A model generated the notes under the pieces. That model was not told the origin of the DNA, searched no databases, and saw nothing but the letters and a program-made list of their open reading frames with translations. Below, piece by piece: positions 50,652 to 58,079 of a stretch of DNA of 64,000 bases. The first letter of the stretch is position 1. Each line of letters starts with the position of its first letter. Position numbers and translations under genes: made by a program. Source of the stretch: Limnohabitans sp. 2KL-27 (GTDB lineage: Bacteria > Pseudomonadota > Gammaproteobacteria > Burkholderiales > Burkholderiaceae_C). Location of the stretch: contig NZ_CXOP01000002.1 in NCBI RefSeq assembly GCF_001269345.1, forward strand, positions 1,488,853-1,552,852, written 5' to 3'.

Positions 50652-50657
50652 TTTAAT
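50652..50657 (+). promoter_or_regulatory. Candidate -10 for the microcompartment operon
   Basis: TTTAAT, which predicts transcription from about 50664 and a leader of about 47 bases to ATG 50711. There is no clear -35, as expected for an activator-dependent promoter. Confidence 0.42.
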
Positions 50658-50671
50658 TGTTGTTACCGAGC

Positions 50672-50685
50672 TTGACGGTGATCAA
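50672..50685. promoter_or_regulatory. FNR/DNR-like palindrome
   Basis: TTGACGGTGATCAA fits TTGAY-N4-ATCAA, the FNR/DNR box. It lies just downstream of the predicted start site and 25 bases before ATG 50711, so it would act by repression, or control the divergent regulator gene, if used at all. Confidence 0.4.
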
Positions 50686-50710
50686 GTCAAAGAACCACAT
50701 TGGAGACGAC

Positions 50711-51709
50711 ATGAAATTTTCTGCCCCTGCATTTGTACGCACCACCTTGGGTGCCATCGCCTTGACCCTCGGTGCCAGCGCCATGGCGCAGTCCGTGGTC
50801 CGCTTCCAAGACTATCCTGGCACCGGCAATCTGTTGGTGCGTGTGGCCCAAGAGCAAGGCTTCTGCCAGCAAGCGGGTATTCGCTGCGAACTGCGCACCA
50901 TAGCGGGCGGTCCACTGGGCATGCAGACCATGCTCTCGGGTGACATCGAAGTGTTTTTTGGTCCGACCGAAGTGGCGGTGGCCGCCGTGGCCCGCAAGGC
51001 CCCCATTTCCATCATTGCCGCAGGCTTCGTTGATCCGGTGTTTTTCATGGCCGCAGGTGCAAAAACCGAATTGGAAACAGAAAAAGAAGGCTACCCCGGT
51101 GTGGTCAAGTCCTTCAAGGGCAAGAAAATCGGCGTGACCCAGCGTGGCTCGGGCGCTGAATTCCAAGTCATCGACATGCTTGCGGATGTGGGCCTGACCG
51201 CGAACGACGTGACCTTTGTGGCCGTGGGTGCGCCCGACACCGCCTTTCCTGCGCTCACGCGCGGCCAGGTCGACCTGATCATGACCTTCCCGCCCGCCGA
51301 TGGCATGTGTGAAGTGCTCAAGGCCTGCCGCCTGGTGGTTGACCCTCGCAAAGGGCAAGGACCCAAGAGCATGCTGGCGACCCGGGGAGGCGCTGGCGCC
51401 ATGGCGGTGAAGACCGACTGGGCGGCGGCCCATCCGCAAACGGTGGCCGCCATCCGCAGGATGCTGGACTTGTCGGATGCCTTTGTGTCCAACCCAGCCA
51501 ACTTCGGCAAGACACTGGAGATCCTGCGCAAGACCTTTGCCCTGCAATTGCCCAACGCAGACCAGATCGCTGAGGTGAGCCTGCGCAACTCCATCAGCAA
51601 CTTCAAGGCCCGTGGCACCGTGCCCGCCATGCAGGCGGTGGCCGATGCCATGACCGAAAACAAGCTGCTGCCGGTCAAAGTGAACATGGCACCAGCGGTC
51701 TTGCCTTGA
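50711..51709 (+). CDS. ABC transporter substrate-binding protein, NMT1/SsuA-like
   Basis: Periplasmic receptor of 332 residues with a signal peptide (about 1-26, ending ASAMAQ). The fold is that of sulfonate/nitrate/thiamine-precursor receptors: TGNLLVRVAQEQGFCQQAGI at the N-terminus, GGPLGMQTMLSGDIEVFFGP near 62, and KGKKIGVTQRGSGAEFQ near 133. Cys pairs at about 51/58 and near 202-207 could form disulfides. First gene of the transporter-TauD-microcompartment operon. The ligand is unknown; the neighbouring TauD-like oxygenase suggests a small anionic compound such as a sulfonate. Confidence 0.87.
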   Translation: MKFSAPAFVRTTLGAIALTLGASAMAQSVVRFQDYPGTGNLLVRVAQEQGFCQQAGIRCELRTIAGGPLGMQTMLSGDIEVFFGPTEVAVAAVARKAPISIIAAGFVDPVFFMAAGAKTELETEKEGYPGVVKSFKGKKIGVTQRGSGAEFQVIDMLADVGLTANDVTFVAVGAPDTAFPALTRGQVDLIMTFPPADGMCEVLKACRLVVDPRKGQGPKSMLATRGGAGAMAVKTDWAAAHPQTVAAIRRMLDLSDAFVSNPANFGKTLEILRKTFALQLPNADQIAEVSLRNSISNFKARGTVPAMQAVADAMTENKLLPVKVNMAPAVLP

Positions 51710-51743
51710 ACTTCGAGCGGCGCGCTATTTTCAGGGAGCATTC

Positions 51744-52508
51744 ATGATCGACGCGCAGCGCATCGACCTGAGCTTTGACGGCACCCATTTGGTGTTGCAG
51801 GGCGTAGACCTGAACGTCAAGGCCGGGGAGTTTGTTGCGCTTGCCGGCCCCAGCGGCTGCGGCAAAACCACCTTGCTCAACCTGTGCGCGGGGCTGGTGG
51901 ATTTGCCTGCAGGTCAGCGGCTGATGGTGGCGGGCGAAAAGCCTGCACTCGGCAGCCACAACGTGGCTTACATGTTGGCCCGCGACAGTCTGTTCCCTTG
52001 GCTCAATGCGCTGGACAACGCCGCCTTTGGCCTGAAAGTTCGGGGCGTGCCCATTGCGGATGCCCGGGAACGGGCCGCTTTGATGCTCAAGCAGGTCGGA
52101 CTCGGTGGGTCTGAGTACCGACTGCCCAAAGCCCTGTCTCATGGCATGCGCCAGCGCGTGGCACTGGCCCGCACCTTTGCCATGCCTTCGCCCCTGCTGC
52201 TGATGGACGAGCCCTTTGGGGCACTGGATGCGCAAACCAAGTTGCAGCTTCAAGACCTGCTATTGCAGTTGTGTCAGGACGGCCACCGAACGGTGCTGTT
52301 CGTGACACACGACCTGTCCGAAGCCGTCGCGCTGGCCGACCGGGTGATGGTGATGTCCTCGCGTCCAGGGCGCATCGTGGCCGATGTCAAAGTGCCGCTG
52401 GCGCGTCCGCGCTCTATCCGTGAGCTGCAGACCAGCGATGAATTCCACCGCACCTATGCCCAGGTTTGGAAACATCTCGAAGAAGGGTGGGTGCACCATG
52501 AGGGCTGA
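51744..52508 (+). CDS. ABC transporter ATP-binding protein, TauB/SsuB-like
   Basis: ATPase of a nitrate/sulfonate/taurine-type importer, 254 residues. Walker A GPSGCGKTT begins near residue 35, Walker B is LLLMDEPFGALDAQTK, and the H-loop is FVTHDLSEAV. The signature reads LSHGMRQRV rather than LSGGMRQRV, with His at the third position. It overlaps the permease start by 11 bases. Confidence 0.93.
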   Translation: MIDAQRIDLSFDGTHLVLQGVDLNVKAGEFVALAGPSGCGKTTLLNLCAGLVDLPAGQRLMVAGEKPALGSHNVAYMLARDSLFPWLNALDNAAFGLKVRGVPIADARERAALMLKQVGLGGSEYRLPKALSHGMRQRVALARTFAMPSPLLLMDEPFGALDAQTKLQLQDLLLQLCQDGHRTVLFVTHDLSEAVALADRVMVMSSRPGRIVADVKVPLARPRSIRELQTSDEFHRTYAQVWKHLEEGWVHHEG

Positions 52509-53253
52509 AACATTGCGTACGCTGTCATGGCATGCCCTGTTCCTTTGCGTGGTGCTGGGCTTATGGGAGTGGGGTGCACGAGCAGGTTGGGTTGATCCGA
52601 GTTTCATGGGCAGCCCGCTCGGCATCATCACATTCACGCTGGACAACCTGACCAACGCCCGCTTGTGGGGCGATCTGGGCTACACCCTGTTGGCCGTTTT
52701 CGCGTCTTTCGTCATAGGCTCGGTCGCCGCCATGATCACGGGCTTGGCCTTTGTCACCTGGCCCAAGTTCGAGGCTTTTTGCGACCCCTACGTCTCTGCC
52801 TTCAATGTGCTGCCGCGCATTGCGCTGGTGCCGCTGTTCATTTTGTGGTTTGGTTTGGGCATTGGCTCCAAGATCGCTCTCGGGGTTTCGCTGACGTTCT
52901 TTATCGTGCTGTCCAGCACGGTCGCCGGTATTCGGGGCGTCAGCCAAGACCATGTGACGCTCACCCGCACTCTGGGTGCCAGCAGTCGGCAGATGTTTTT
53001 TTCAGTCACATTGCCGGGCGCTGTTCCGGTGCTTTTCTCAGGATTGCGCCTTGGTGTGATCTACGCCTTGCTGGGCGTGGTGGGCGCAGAGGTGATTGCT
53101 TCCGAGCGCGGCCTCGGGCAACAACTCGCTTATCTGGGATCCACATTCAACGTCAACGGCGTCTGGTCGCTGCTGTTTGATCTGGCGCTCATTGGCGTCC
53201 TGATCATGAAGCTGATGAATTGGATCGAACGCCGTTTGCTGCACTGGCAATGA
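52498..53253 (+). CDS. ABC transporter permease, TauC/SsuC-like
   Basis: Inner-membrane permease of 251 residues with about six helices and the cytoplasmic coupling motif AGIRGVSQDHVTLTRTLGASSRQ ... PGAVPVLFSGLRLG (EAA loop). ATG 52498 lies inside the end of the ATPase gene; the longer open frame from 52384 only overlaps that gene. It completes a three-part importer. Confidence 0.92.
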   Translation: MRAETLRTLSWHALFLCVVLGLWEWGARAGWVDPSFMGSPLGIITFTLDNLTNARLWGDLGYTLLAVFASFVIGSVAAMITGLAFVTWPKFEAFCDPYVSAFNVLPRIALVPLFILWFGLGIGSKIALGVSLTFFIVLSSTVAGIRGVSQDHVTLTRTLGASSRQMFFSVTLPGAVPVLFSGLRLGVIYALLGVVGAEVIASERGLGQQLAYLGSTFNVNGVWSLLFDLALIGVLIMKLMNWIERRLLHWQ

Positions 53254-53289
53254 AGCCCGTTGGCCAAAACACATCAAGGAGATAAAAAA

Positions 53290-54336
53290 ATGAACTTCCG
53301 TCACATCCAGGTCGACCCCATGACGCCCACCATCGGCGGCATGATCAGCGGCGTTGACCTGAACAACACCCGATCAGAAGACGTCTACGAAGAAATCAAA
53401 AAAGCGCTGTGGCAATACGGCGTGGTGTTCTTCCGCAAGCAGGCCTTGAAGCCCGAGTCCTATATCCGTCTGGGCCAAAACTTTGGCGAGATGGAGCAGC
53501 ACGAATTCTTTCCGCACATCGAGGGTCACCCCCAGATCCAACTGATCTCCAACCAAGGCAACGAAGCCCCCGAGACCGACCGCTGGCACACCGACGTGAC
53601 CTTTCGCAAAAAGCCCAACATGGTTTCCATCTTGCGCATCACCGACTTGCCCCCCTCGGGCGGTGACACCATGTGGATGCACGCGGGCGCGGCTTACGAT
53701 GCGCTCAACCCCGGCATGCAGCAAATGCTCGAAGGCCTGCAGGCCGACCACGACCTGCCTTGGCACTTCCGCCGCATCAACGCCAGCGAGCGCTTTGCCA
53801 AGCGTGCTTCTGCCAAGAGCGGCATGATGGTCACGGCCAGTGAGCAAGAGTGCAAGATGATCGAGAACACGCCCACGGTGTCGCACCCTGCCGTGATCAC
53901 CCACCCTTACAACGGCCGCAAGATCTTGTTCGTCAATTCGATCTGGACCAAGCGCTTGCTGGGCATGCACATGGACCTGTCCGAGGCCGTTTTGAACATG
54001 CTCTACGAGTGGGTCAAAAAGCCCGAGTTCATGGTGCGTTTCCGCTGGGAAAAAGATTCCTTGGCCATGTGGGACAACTGTGCCACGCAGCACTACGCCG
54101 TGTTCGACTACGCGCCGCACTACCGCGCAGGCCAGCGCATGACTTGCGGCAGTTTTGTGCCCACACTCAACCCCGGTGCTGGGGCTGGTGGTCAGCCTTC
54201 GGTGATGCGCCAGTTGCTGGACACCACCCGCATGCAAGCGGCCAACCCGCGAGAGCAGCAGGCGGTGGAAGCCATCTTCAGCGCGCTGGAAAGCGTGGAT
54301 CTGAACGCCGTGGCCAGTGCCGCTCAGCGCCGTTGA
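53290..54336 (+). CDS. TauD/TfdA-family Fe(II)/2-oxoglutarate dioxygenase
   Basis: Predicted oxygenase of 348 residues. Iron ligands His100 and Asp102 (DRWHTDVTF) and the distal His268 (NCATQHYAVFDY) are intact, with Arg279 as the likely 2-oxoglutarate anchor. Compared by eye with E. coli TauD, the sulfonate-contacting His and Arg appear conserved (His71, Arg283), while the residues near the taurine amine differ (Phe74, Thr96). Products of the family are an aldehyde or ketone plus the leaving group, for example sulfite and aminoacetaldehyde from taurine. The ribosome site AAGGAGAT at 53276 decides the start. It lies between the importer and the acylating aldehyde dehydrogenase, so it probably supplies that enzyme's aldehyde. 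Confidence 0.9.
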   Translation: MNFRHIQVDPMTPTIGGMISGVDLNNTRSEDVYEEIKKALWQYGVVFFRKQALKPESYIRLGQNFGEMEQHEFFPHIEGHPQIQLISNQGNEAPETDRWHTDVTFRKKPNMVSILRITDLPPSGGDTMWMHAGAAYDALNPGMQQMLEGLQADHDLPWHFRRINASERFAKRASAKSGMMVTASEQECKMIENTPTVSHPAVITHPYNGRKILFVNSIWTKRLLGMHMDLSEAVLNMLYEWVKKPEFMVRFRWEKDSLAMWDNCATQHYAVFDYAPHYRAGQRMTCGSFVPTLNPGAGAGGQPSVMRQLLDTTRMQAANPREQQAVEAIFSALESVDLNAVASAAQRR

Positions 54337-54355
54337 ACCTCAGCCTTACCCTCTC

Positions 54356-55849
54356 ATGAGTTCAAGCAATCCCATCGAACTGGCCGACCACGACCTGGCC
54401 GCCTTGCAGGAGGCCCGCGACTTGTTGGGCCGTGCCCGTCAAGCCGCTGCCGCGCTGGCTCAGTGGACGCCTGAGGATGCCAAGCGTGTGGCCAAAGAAG
54501 TGGCTGCGGCCTTGCTGCCGCGCGCCGAGTTTTATGCCGAGTGGGCCGTGCGCGAAAGTCGCATTGGCAAAGTGGCCGACAAGATCGCCAAAAACCAGAT
54601 CGCCTGCACCCTGACGCCTACAGCTTGGGACAAGGTGGCCCTGGGCGGCGTGCGCCGCAACGATGCCCTGCGCATCGTCGAAATCGGCCGCCCGGCCGGT
54701 GTGGTGGTGGGTTTGTCCAACTCCACCTCGCCCGTGGCCACCATCCTGTTCAAGACCATCCTGTGCCTGATGACGCGCAACGCGCTGGTCATCTCGCCGC
54801 ACCCAGTGGCGCTGGGCTGCTGCACTGCCGTGACGAACGAGCTGCAGGCGGCGATCGAAAAAGCCGGTGGTCCGGCCCATGCGCTGCAAATCCTGACCCG
54901 TCCCACCGTCGAGGCCACGGGTGCGCTGATGCGCGACGCCCGCACCGACGTGATTTTGGCCACCGGTGGCACGCCCATGGTGCGTGCGGCCTATGGCTCG
55001 GGCAACCCCGCCATTGGCGTGGGTTCGGGCAATGTGCCGATTTATGTGGACATCAGCGCCGACATCGAAGCGGCTGCTAAAACCATTGTGGCGGACAAGA
55101 ACTTTGACCACGGCAGCCCCTGCCAGGCCCCATCGGTGCTCTTGTTGCACGCGGGCATTGCCGGGTCCATGCAGCAAGCCCTGGCCCGCCAAGGGGCGCA
55201 TGTGTGCACGGAAGAAGAAGCGCAAAAAATCCAGAACCACGCCTTTGCGGGCGGCAAGTTCAACGGCAAAGTGGTCGGACGCCCTGCGCATGAGATCGCG
55301 CAGGCCGCTGGCGTGCAGGTGCCGCGCGACTGCCAAGCGCTGGTTTGCCCCATCGCCAACCCACAGGCTGGCCATGTGATGCTCAAGGAAAAGCTCTCGC
55401 CCATCCTGGGCTGCGTGGTGGTCCAAGACGTTGACCAGGGCATTGGTGTGGCGAGGCTCATGCTGCAGCACAGCGGTGCAGGCCACACCACCGGCATCCA
55501 CTCGGCATCTGCCGAGCAGGCGGTGTACTGGGGCGCGGCGCTCGACTATTACCGTGTGGTCGTCAACGGCTCCACCGTGCACGACAGCACCGGTGCCAAC
55601 ACGGGCCTGCCTTACACCTTCACCATCGGCACGGGTTACGCGGGCAAAAGCTCGGTGGACTGCAACGTCGGCCCCGAGCTGCTGGTCAACTGGAAGCGCG
55701 TGGCCTTTCCGCTGCCGGGCGGTTGGGCCGGTGCCATGGCTTCGGGCGCTGCTTTGCCAGCGGCACCGGGCCAGCTGTCCACCCTCACGCCTGAACTTCA
55801 GGCCACCGTCCTGCGCATCGTGCAGGAAGAACTCGAACACCTTCGCTGA
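54356..55849 (+). CDS. CoA-acylating aldehyde dehydrogenase of microcompartment type
   Basis: Oxidises an aldehyde to acyl-CoA with NAD; 497 residues, related to EutE/PduP and to acylating sulfoacetaldehyde dehydrogenase. The catalytic cysteine is Cys256 in FDHGSPCQAPSV, aligning with the CxxExS-type loop of relatives; the nucleotide region has GLSNSTSPVATILFKT and ILATGGTPMV. After a Pro/Ala-rich linker (about 464-474) the last 20 residues form a predicted amphipathic helix (TPELQATVLRIVQEEL) that looks like a C-terminal encapsulation peptide. ATG 54356 follows the dioxygenase by 19 bases. No alcohol dehydrogenase or phosphotransacylase accompanies it. Confidence 0.9.
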   Translation: MSSSNPIELADHDLAALQEARDLLGRARQAAAALAQWTPEDAKRVAKEVAAALLPRAEFYAEWAVRESRIGKVADKIAKNQIACTLTPTAWDKVALGGVRRNDALRIVEIGRPAGVVVGLSNSTSPVATILFKTILCLMTRNALVISPHPVALGCCTAVTNELQAAIEKAGGPAHALQILTRPTVEATGALMRDARTDVILATGGTPMVRAAYGSGNPAIGVGSGNVPIYVDISADIEAAAKTIVADKNFDHGSPCQAPSVLLLHAGIAGSMQQALARQGAHVCTEEEAQKIQNHAFAGGKFNGKVVGRPAHEIAQAAGVQVPRDCQALVCPIANPQAGHVMLKEKLSPILGCVVVQDVDQGIGVARLMLQHSGAGHTTGIHSASAEQAVYWGAALDYYRVVVNGSTVHDSTGANTGLPYTFTIGTGYAGKSSVDCNVGPELLVNWKRVAFPLPGGWAGAMASGAALPAAPGQLSTLTPELQATVLRIVQEELEHLR

Positions 55850-55858
55850 AAGCCTGAC

Positions 55859-56473
55859 ATGTCCACTTTGCGCAGTTACATTTTTCTGGACCGCTTGCAG
55901 CCACAACTGATGTGCATGCTGGGCTCCACCGCCCGTGGTTTCTTGCCGCGCCACAACGACGCGGCCATGGTGATCGAAGTCGCCCCGGGCATGGACATCG
56001 AATGGTTGACCGACATCGCGCTCAAGCACGACGATGTCAAGCCCGGCAACCTGGTGGTCGAGCGTCAGTTCGGCTATCTGGAGTTCCACGGTCAGTCTTC
56101 TTCGTCGGTCAAGTCCGCCGGTGCTGCGGTCCTTGAGGCCATGGGTGTGAGCGAGAAAAGCGTGCTCAAGCCAGAAATTTTGGCCTCTAAAGTCATTGAC
56201 CGGGTCGACGGCTACCACGCCTTTTTGATCAACCGCAGCAAGTCGGGCAGCATGCTCTTGCCCGGCGAGTCGCTCTACATCATGGAGATGACCACCTCGT
56301 CTTATGCGCTGCTGGTGGCCAACGAGGCCGAGAAGGCCGCCAACGTGAAACTGATCGACTGCCGCTTCATGGGCCCAGCCGGTCGCTTGTACCTGTCGGG
56401 CAATGCCTCGGACGTGCGCGCTGCAGCGGCCGTGGCCGAGGCGGTGATCCGTGACGCGGGGGGTGCTGCATGA
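55859..56473 (+). CDS. BMC-T shell protein 1 (EutL-like tandem BMC)
   Basis: Trimer-forming microcompartment shell protein of 204 residues with two BMC domains (about 1-105 and 108-200). The second half (LPGESLYIMEMTTSSYALLVANEAEKAANV) is arranged as in the circularly permuted EutL group, where strands move relative to PduA-type domains. Such trimers often have a larger, gated pore for bulky substrates or cofactors. It overlaps the following gene by four bases. Confidence 0.88.
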   Translation: MSTLRSYIFLDRLQPQLMCMLGSTARGFLPRHNDAAMVIEVAPGMDIEWLTDIALKHDDVKPGNLVVERQFGYLEFHGQSSSSVKSAGAAVLEAMGVSEKSVLKPEILASKVIDRVDGYHAFLINRSKSGSMLLPGESLYIMEMTTSSYALLVANEAEKAANVKLIDCRFMGPAGRLYLSGNASDVRAAAAVAEAVIRDAGGAA

Positions 56474-57441
56474 GCACAGACGCCTTGCGCGAGCAAATTC
56501 GCACGCAGGTGCGAAAAGCTTTGGGCGGTGCGTCCAGCCCAGCCCCGGCGGCTGACGCGTCCGTGGCGGCTTTGATGCGCCGCTTTGAAGCCGGTTACGA
56601 GACCGTGAGCGCCGAGGCGATCGTGGCTTGCTTTGCGCCCGATGTGGTCTGGGTCCTGCCCGACTCGCGCGTGCTCAATGGCCGCGCCGCATGCTTGGCA
56701 TTTTTGAAAGAACGCTTTGCCAGCCCCACTGGCCCGAAGTTTTCGGACTCGCACATGAACGTGCTGGGTCAGACCGTGGTGCAAAACTACAAAGTGTCCG
56801 TACCGCTGCCCGGTGGCCAAATGGCTACCCTCGACGGCACCGATGTCTACCAAATTCGCAATGGCCTGATCGCCCGCAAAGACGCTTACTGGAAGCAAGT
56901 GGGCATGCCCAAGCCTGCAGCTGCAGCGCCATTGTCTCCGGCGCCTGCACATGCCGCTCCCAGCCCCGCAGGCGTGGTGGTGCCCTTGCGTGTGGGCACG
57001 GCCGCACAAGCTGCCGCGCTGACCGACCTGTTCAAGCGCCTGGCCGCCAGCCCCGCGCTGCTGCAAGCGGCGCAATCGGGCTTGCTGCGCTTTGACATGC
57101 GTGTGGACGAAGCGGCGGTGAAAGCCGTGGCAGCCTCTGCTGGCGCGTCCGGCGGCGCCTCGGCCATGGCCGCCACCACCGCCATCGACCCGGCTGCTTG
57201 TTGCCCCTCGTGCAAAGAAGGCAAAGCCTGCGAATGCAAGGACGAGCATTGCGACCTGCATGCACGCAAGGCGGGCGAATCCGTGCCTGAACTCAAAGGT
57301 GTGATCGGCGAGAAGCTGCTCAAAACCTTGCCCGCCAGCATCAAAACTGTTCGCATCCACCCCAAAGCGGTCCTGACCCCTTTGGGCAAAGAAGCCCTGC
57401 GCAAGCGCGGCATCACCATTGAACGAGGAGCCACCCCATGA
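56470..57441 (+). CDS. SnoaL-like / Cys-rich / EutQ-EutT-motif fusion protein
   Basis: An unusual 323-residue protein. Residues 1-20 form a basic amphipathic helix (TDALREQIRTQVRKALG) followed by an Ala/Pro linker, the layout of an N-terminal encapsulation peptide. Residues 33-143 are a SnoaL/NTF2-like domain. A second Ala/Pro linker (148-168) leads to a helical segment (183-215), a Cys-rich stretch with Cys244, 245, 248, 254, 256 and 261 that could hold zinc or an Fe-S cluster, and a C-terminal motif (VLTPLGKEALRKRGITI, 301-317) like that at the N-termini of EutT and EutQ. The reaction is unknown; it is the best candidate for the pathway-specific cargo. It is coupled by 4-bp overlaps to both neighbours. 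Confidence 0.75.
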   Translation: MSTDALREQIRTQVRKALGGASSPAPAADASVAALMRRFEAGYETVSAEAIVACFAPDVVWVLPDSRVLNGRAACLAFLKERFASPTGPKFSDSHMNVLGQTVVQNYKVSVPLPGGQMATLDGTDVYQIRNGLIARKDAYWKQVGMPKPAAAAPLSPAPAHAAPSPAGVVVPLRVGTAAQAAALTDLFKRLAASPALLQAAQSGLLRFDMRVDEAAVKAVAASAGASGGASAMAATTAIDPAACCPSCKEGKACECKDEHCDLHARKAGESVPELKGVIGEKLLKTLPASIKTVRIHPKAVLTPLGKEALRKRGITIERGATP

Positions 57442-57707
57442 AAACAGGAACCGTGATCGGCCGCATCGTGGCCAGCAAGCGACTGCCCGAGTTGCCCGCT
57501 GGCGCATTGCTGGAGGTCCAACTGGACTACCCCAAGGACGTGGTGGTCTGCTACGACCCCATGGGCTGCGGCATTGGCGAGCGCGTGATGATCACCATCG
57601 GCGCGCCGGCTGCCTGGTGGTTCGCTCCGGCTCACCCGCGTGTGGTGGCCGATGCACTCATCATCGCCTCGCTCGACAACTATGACACCCCCACCCCGAT
57701 GCGTTGA
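57438..57707 (+). CDS. BMC-P shell vertex protein (EutN/CcmL family)
   Basis: Pentameric vertex protein of 89 residues that caps the corners of a microcompartment. Family pattern: MKTGTVIGRIVASKRLPELPAGALLEVQ, YDPMGCGIGERVMITIG, and a C-terminal DALIIASLD strand. It overlaps the preceding gene by four bases. Only one vertex gene is present, enough to close a shell. Confidence 0.93.
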   Translation: MKTGTVIGRIVASKRLPELPAGALLEVQLDYPKDVVVCYDPMGCGIGERVMITIGAPAAWWFAPAHPRVVADALIIASLDNYDTPTPMR

Positions 57708-57717
57708 CGCAGCGGCA

Positions 57718-57764
57718 CTTTTTCCCCTCACCCTTTCCTTCAACCCTTTCTTTTTTTAACCCCT
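57718..57764 (+). promoter_or_regulatory. Pyrimidine-rich leader before the BMC-H gene
   Basis: Almost every base of this stretch is C or T, in contrast to the tight 4-bp overlaps just upstream. It ends at an AAGGAGA ribosome site (57766-57772) five bases before ATG 57778. An unstructured leader plus strong ribosome site would favour high translation of the main shell protein; a processing or internal initiation role is also possible. Confidence 0.5.
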
Positions 57765-57777
57765 CAAGGAGACTCAC

Positions 57778-58050
57778 ATGTCACAAGCCATCGGAATGAT
57801 CGAAACCAAAGGTTATGTTGCTGCTTTCGCTGCCGCTGACGCCATGGTCAAAGCCGCCAACGTCAACATCGTTGGCAAAAAAGAAGTCGGTGGCGGCCTG
57901 GTCGCCATCATCGTCTCGGGCGATGTGGGTGCCGTCAAAGCTGCCACAGAAGCCGGTGCTGAAGCCGCAGGCGCGATCGGTGAGGTGGTGTCCTGCCACG
58001 TCATCCCACGTCCACACGCTGACGTGTCCAAAGCCTTCGACGGCAAGTGA
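57778..58050 (+). CDS. BMC-H shell hexamer protein
   Basis: Canonical 90-residue PduA/EutM/CcmK-type hexamer subunit, the main tile of a microcompartment facet. The edge lysine Lys25 in DAMVKAANV, the pore loop EVGGGL at 36-41, and the [17 protein letters not shown] and [12 protein letters not shown] segments are all intact. The pore lined by three glycines would be small and polar, suiting small metabolites. It has the strongest ribosome site of the operon together with the next gene. Confidence 0.97.
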   Translation: MSQAIGMIETKGYVAAFAAADAMVKAANVNIVGKKEVGGGLVAIIVSGDVGAVKAATEAGAEAAGAIGEVVSCHVIPRPHADVSKAFDGK

Positions 58051-58079
58051 TCGCAGGCTGTTGCAGATAAGGAGGCCGC

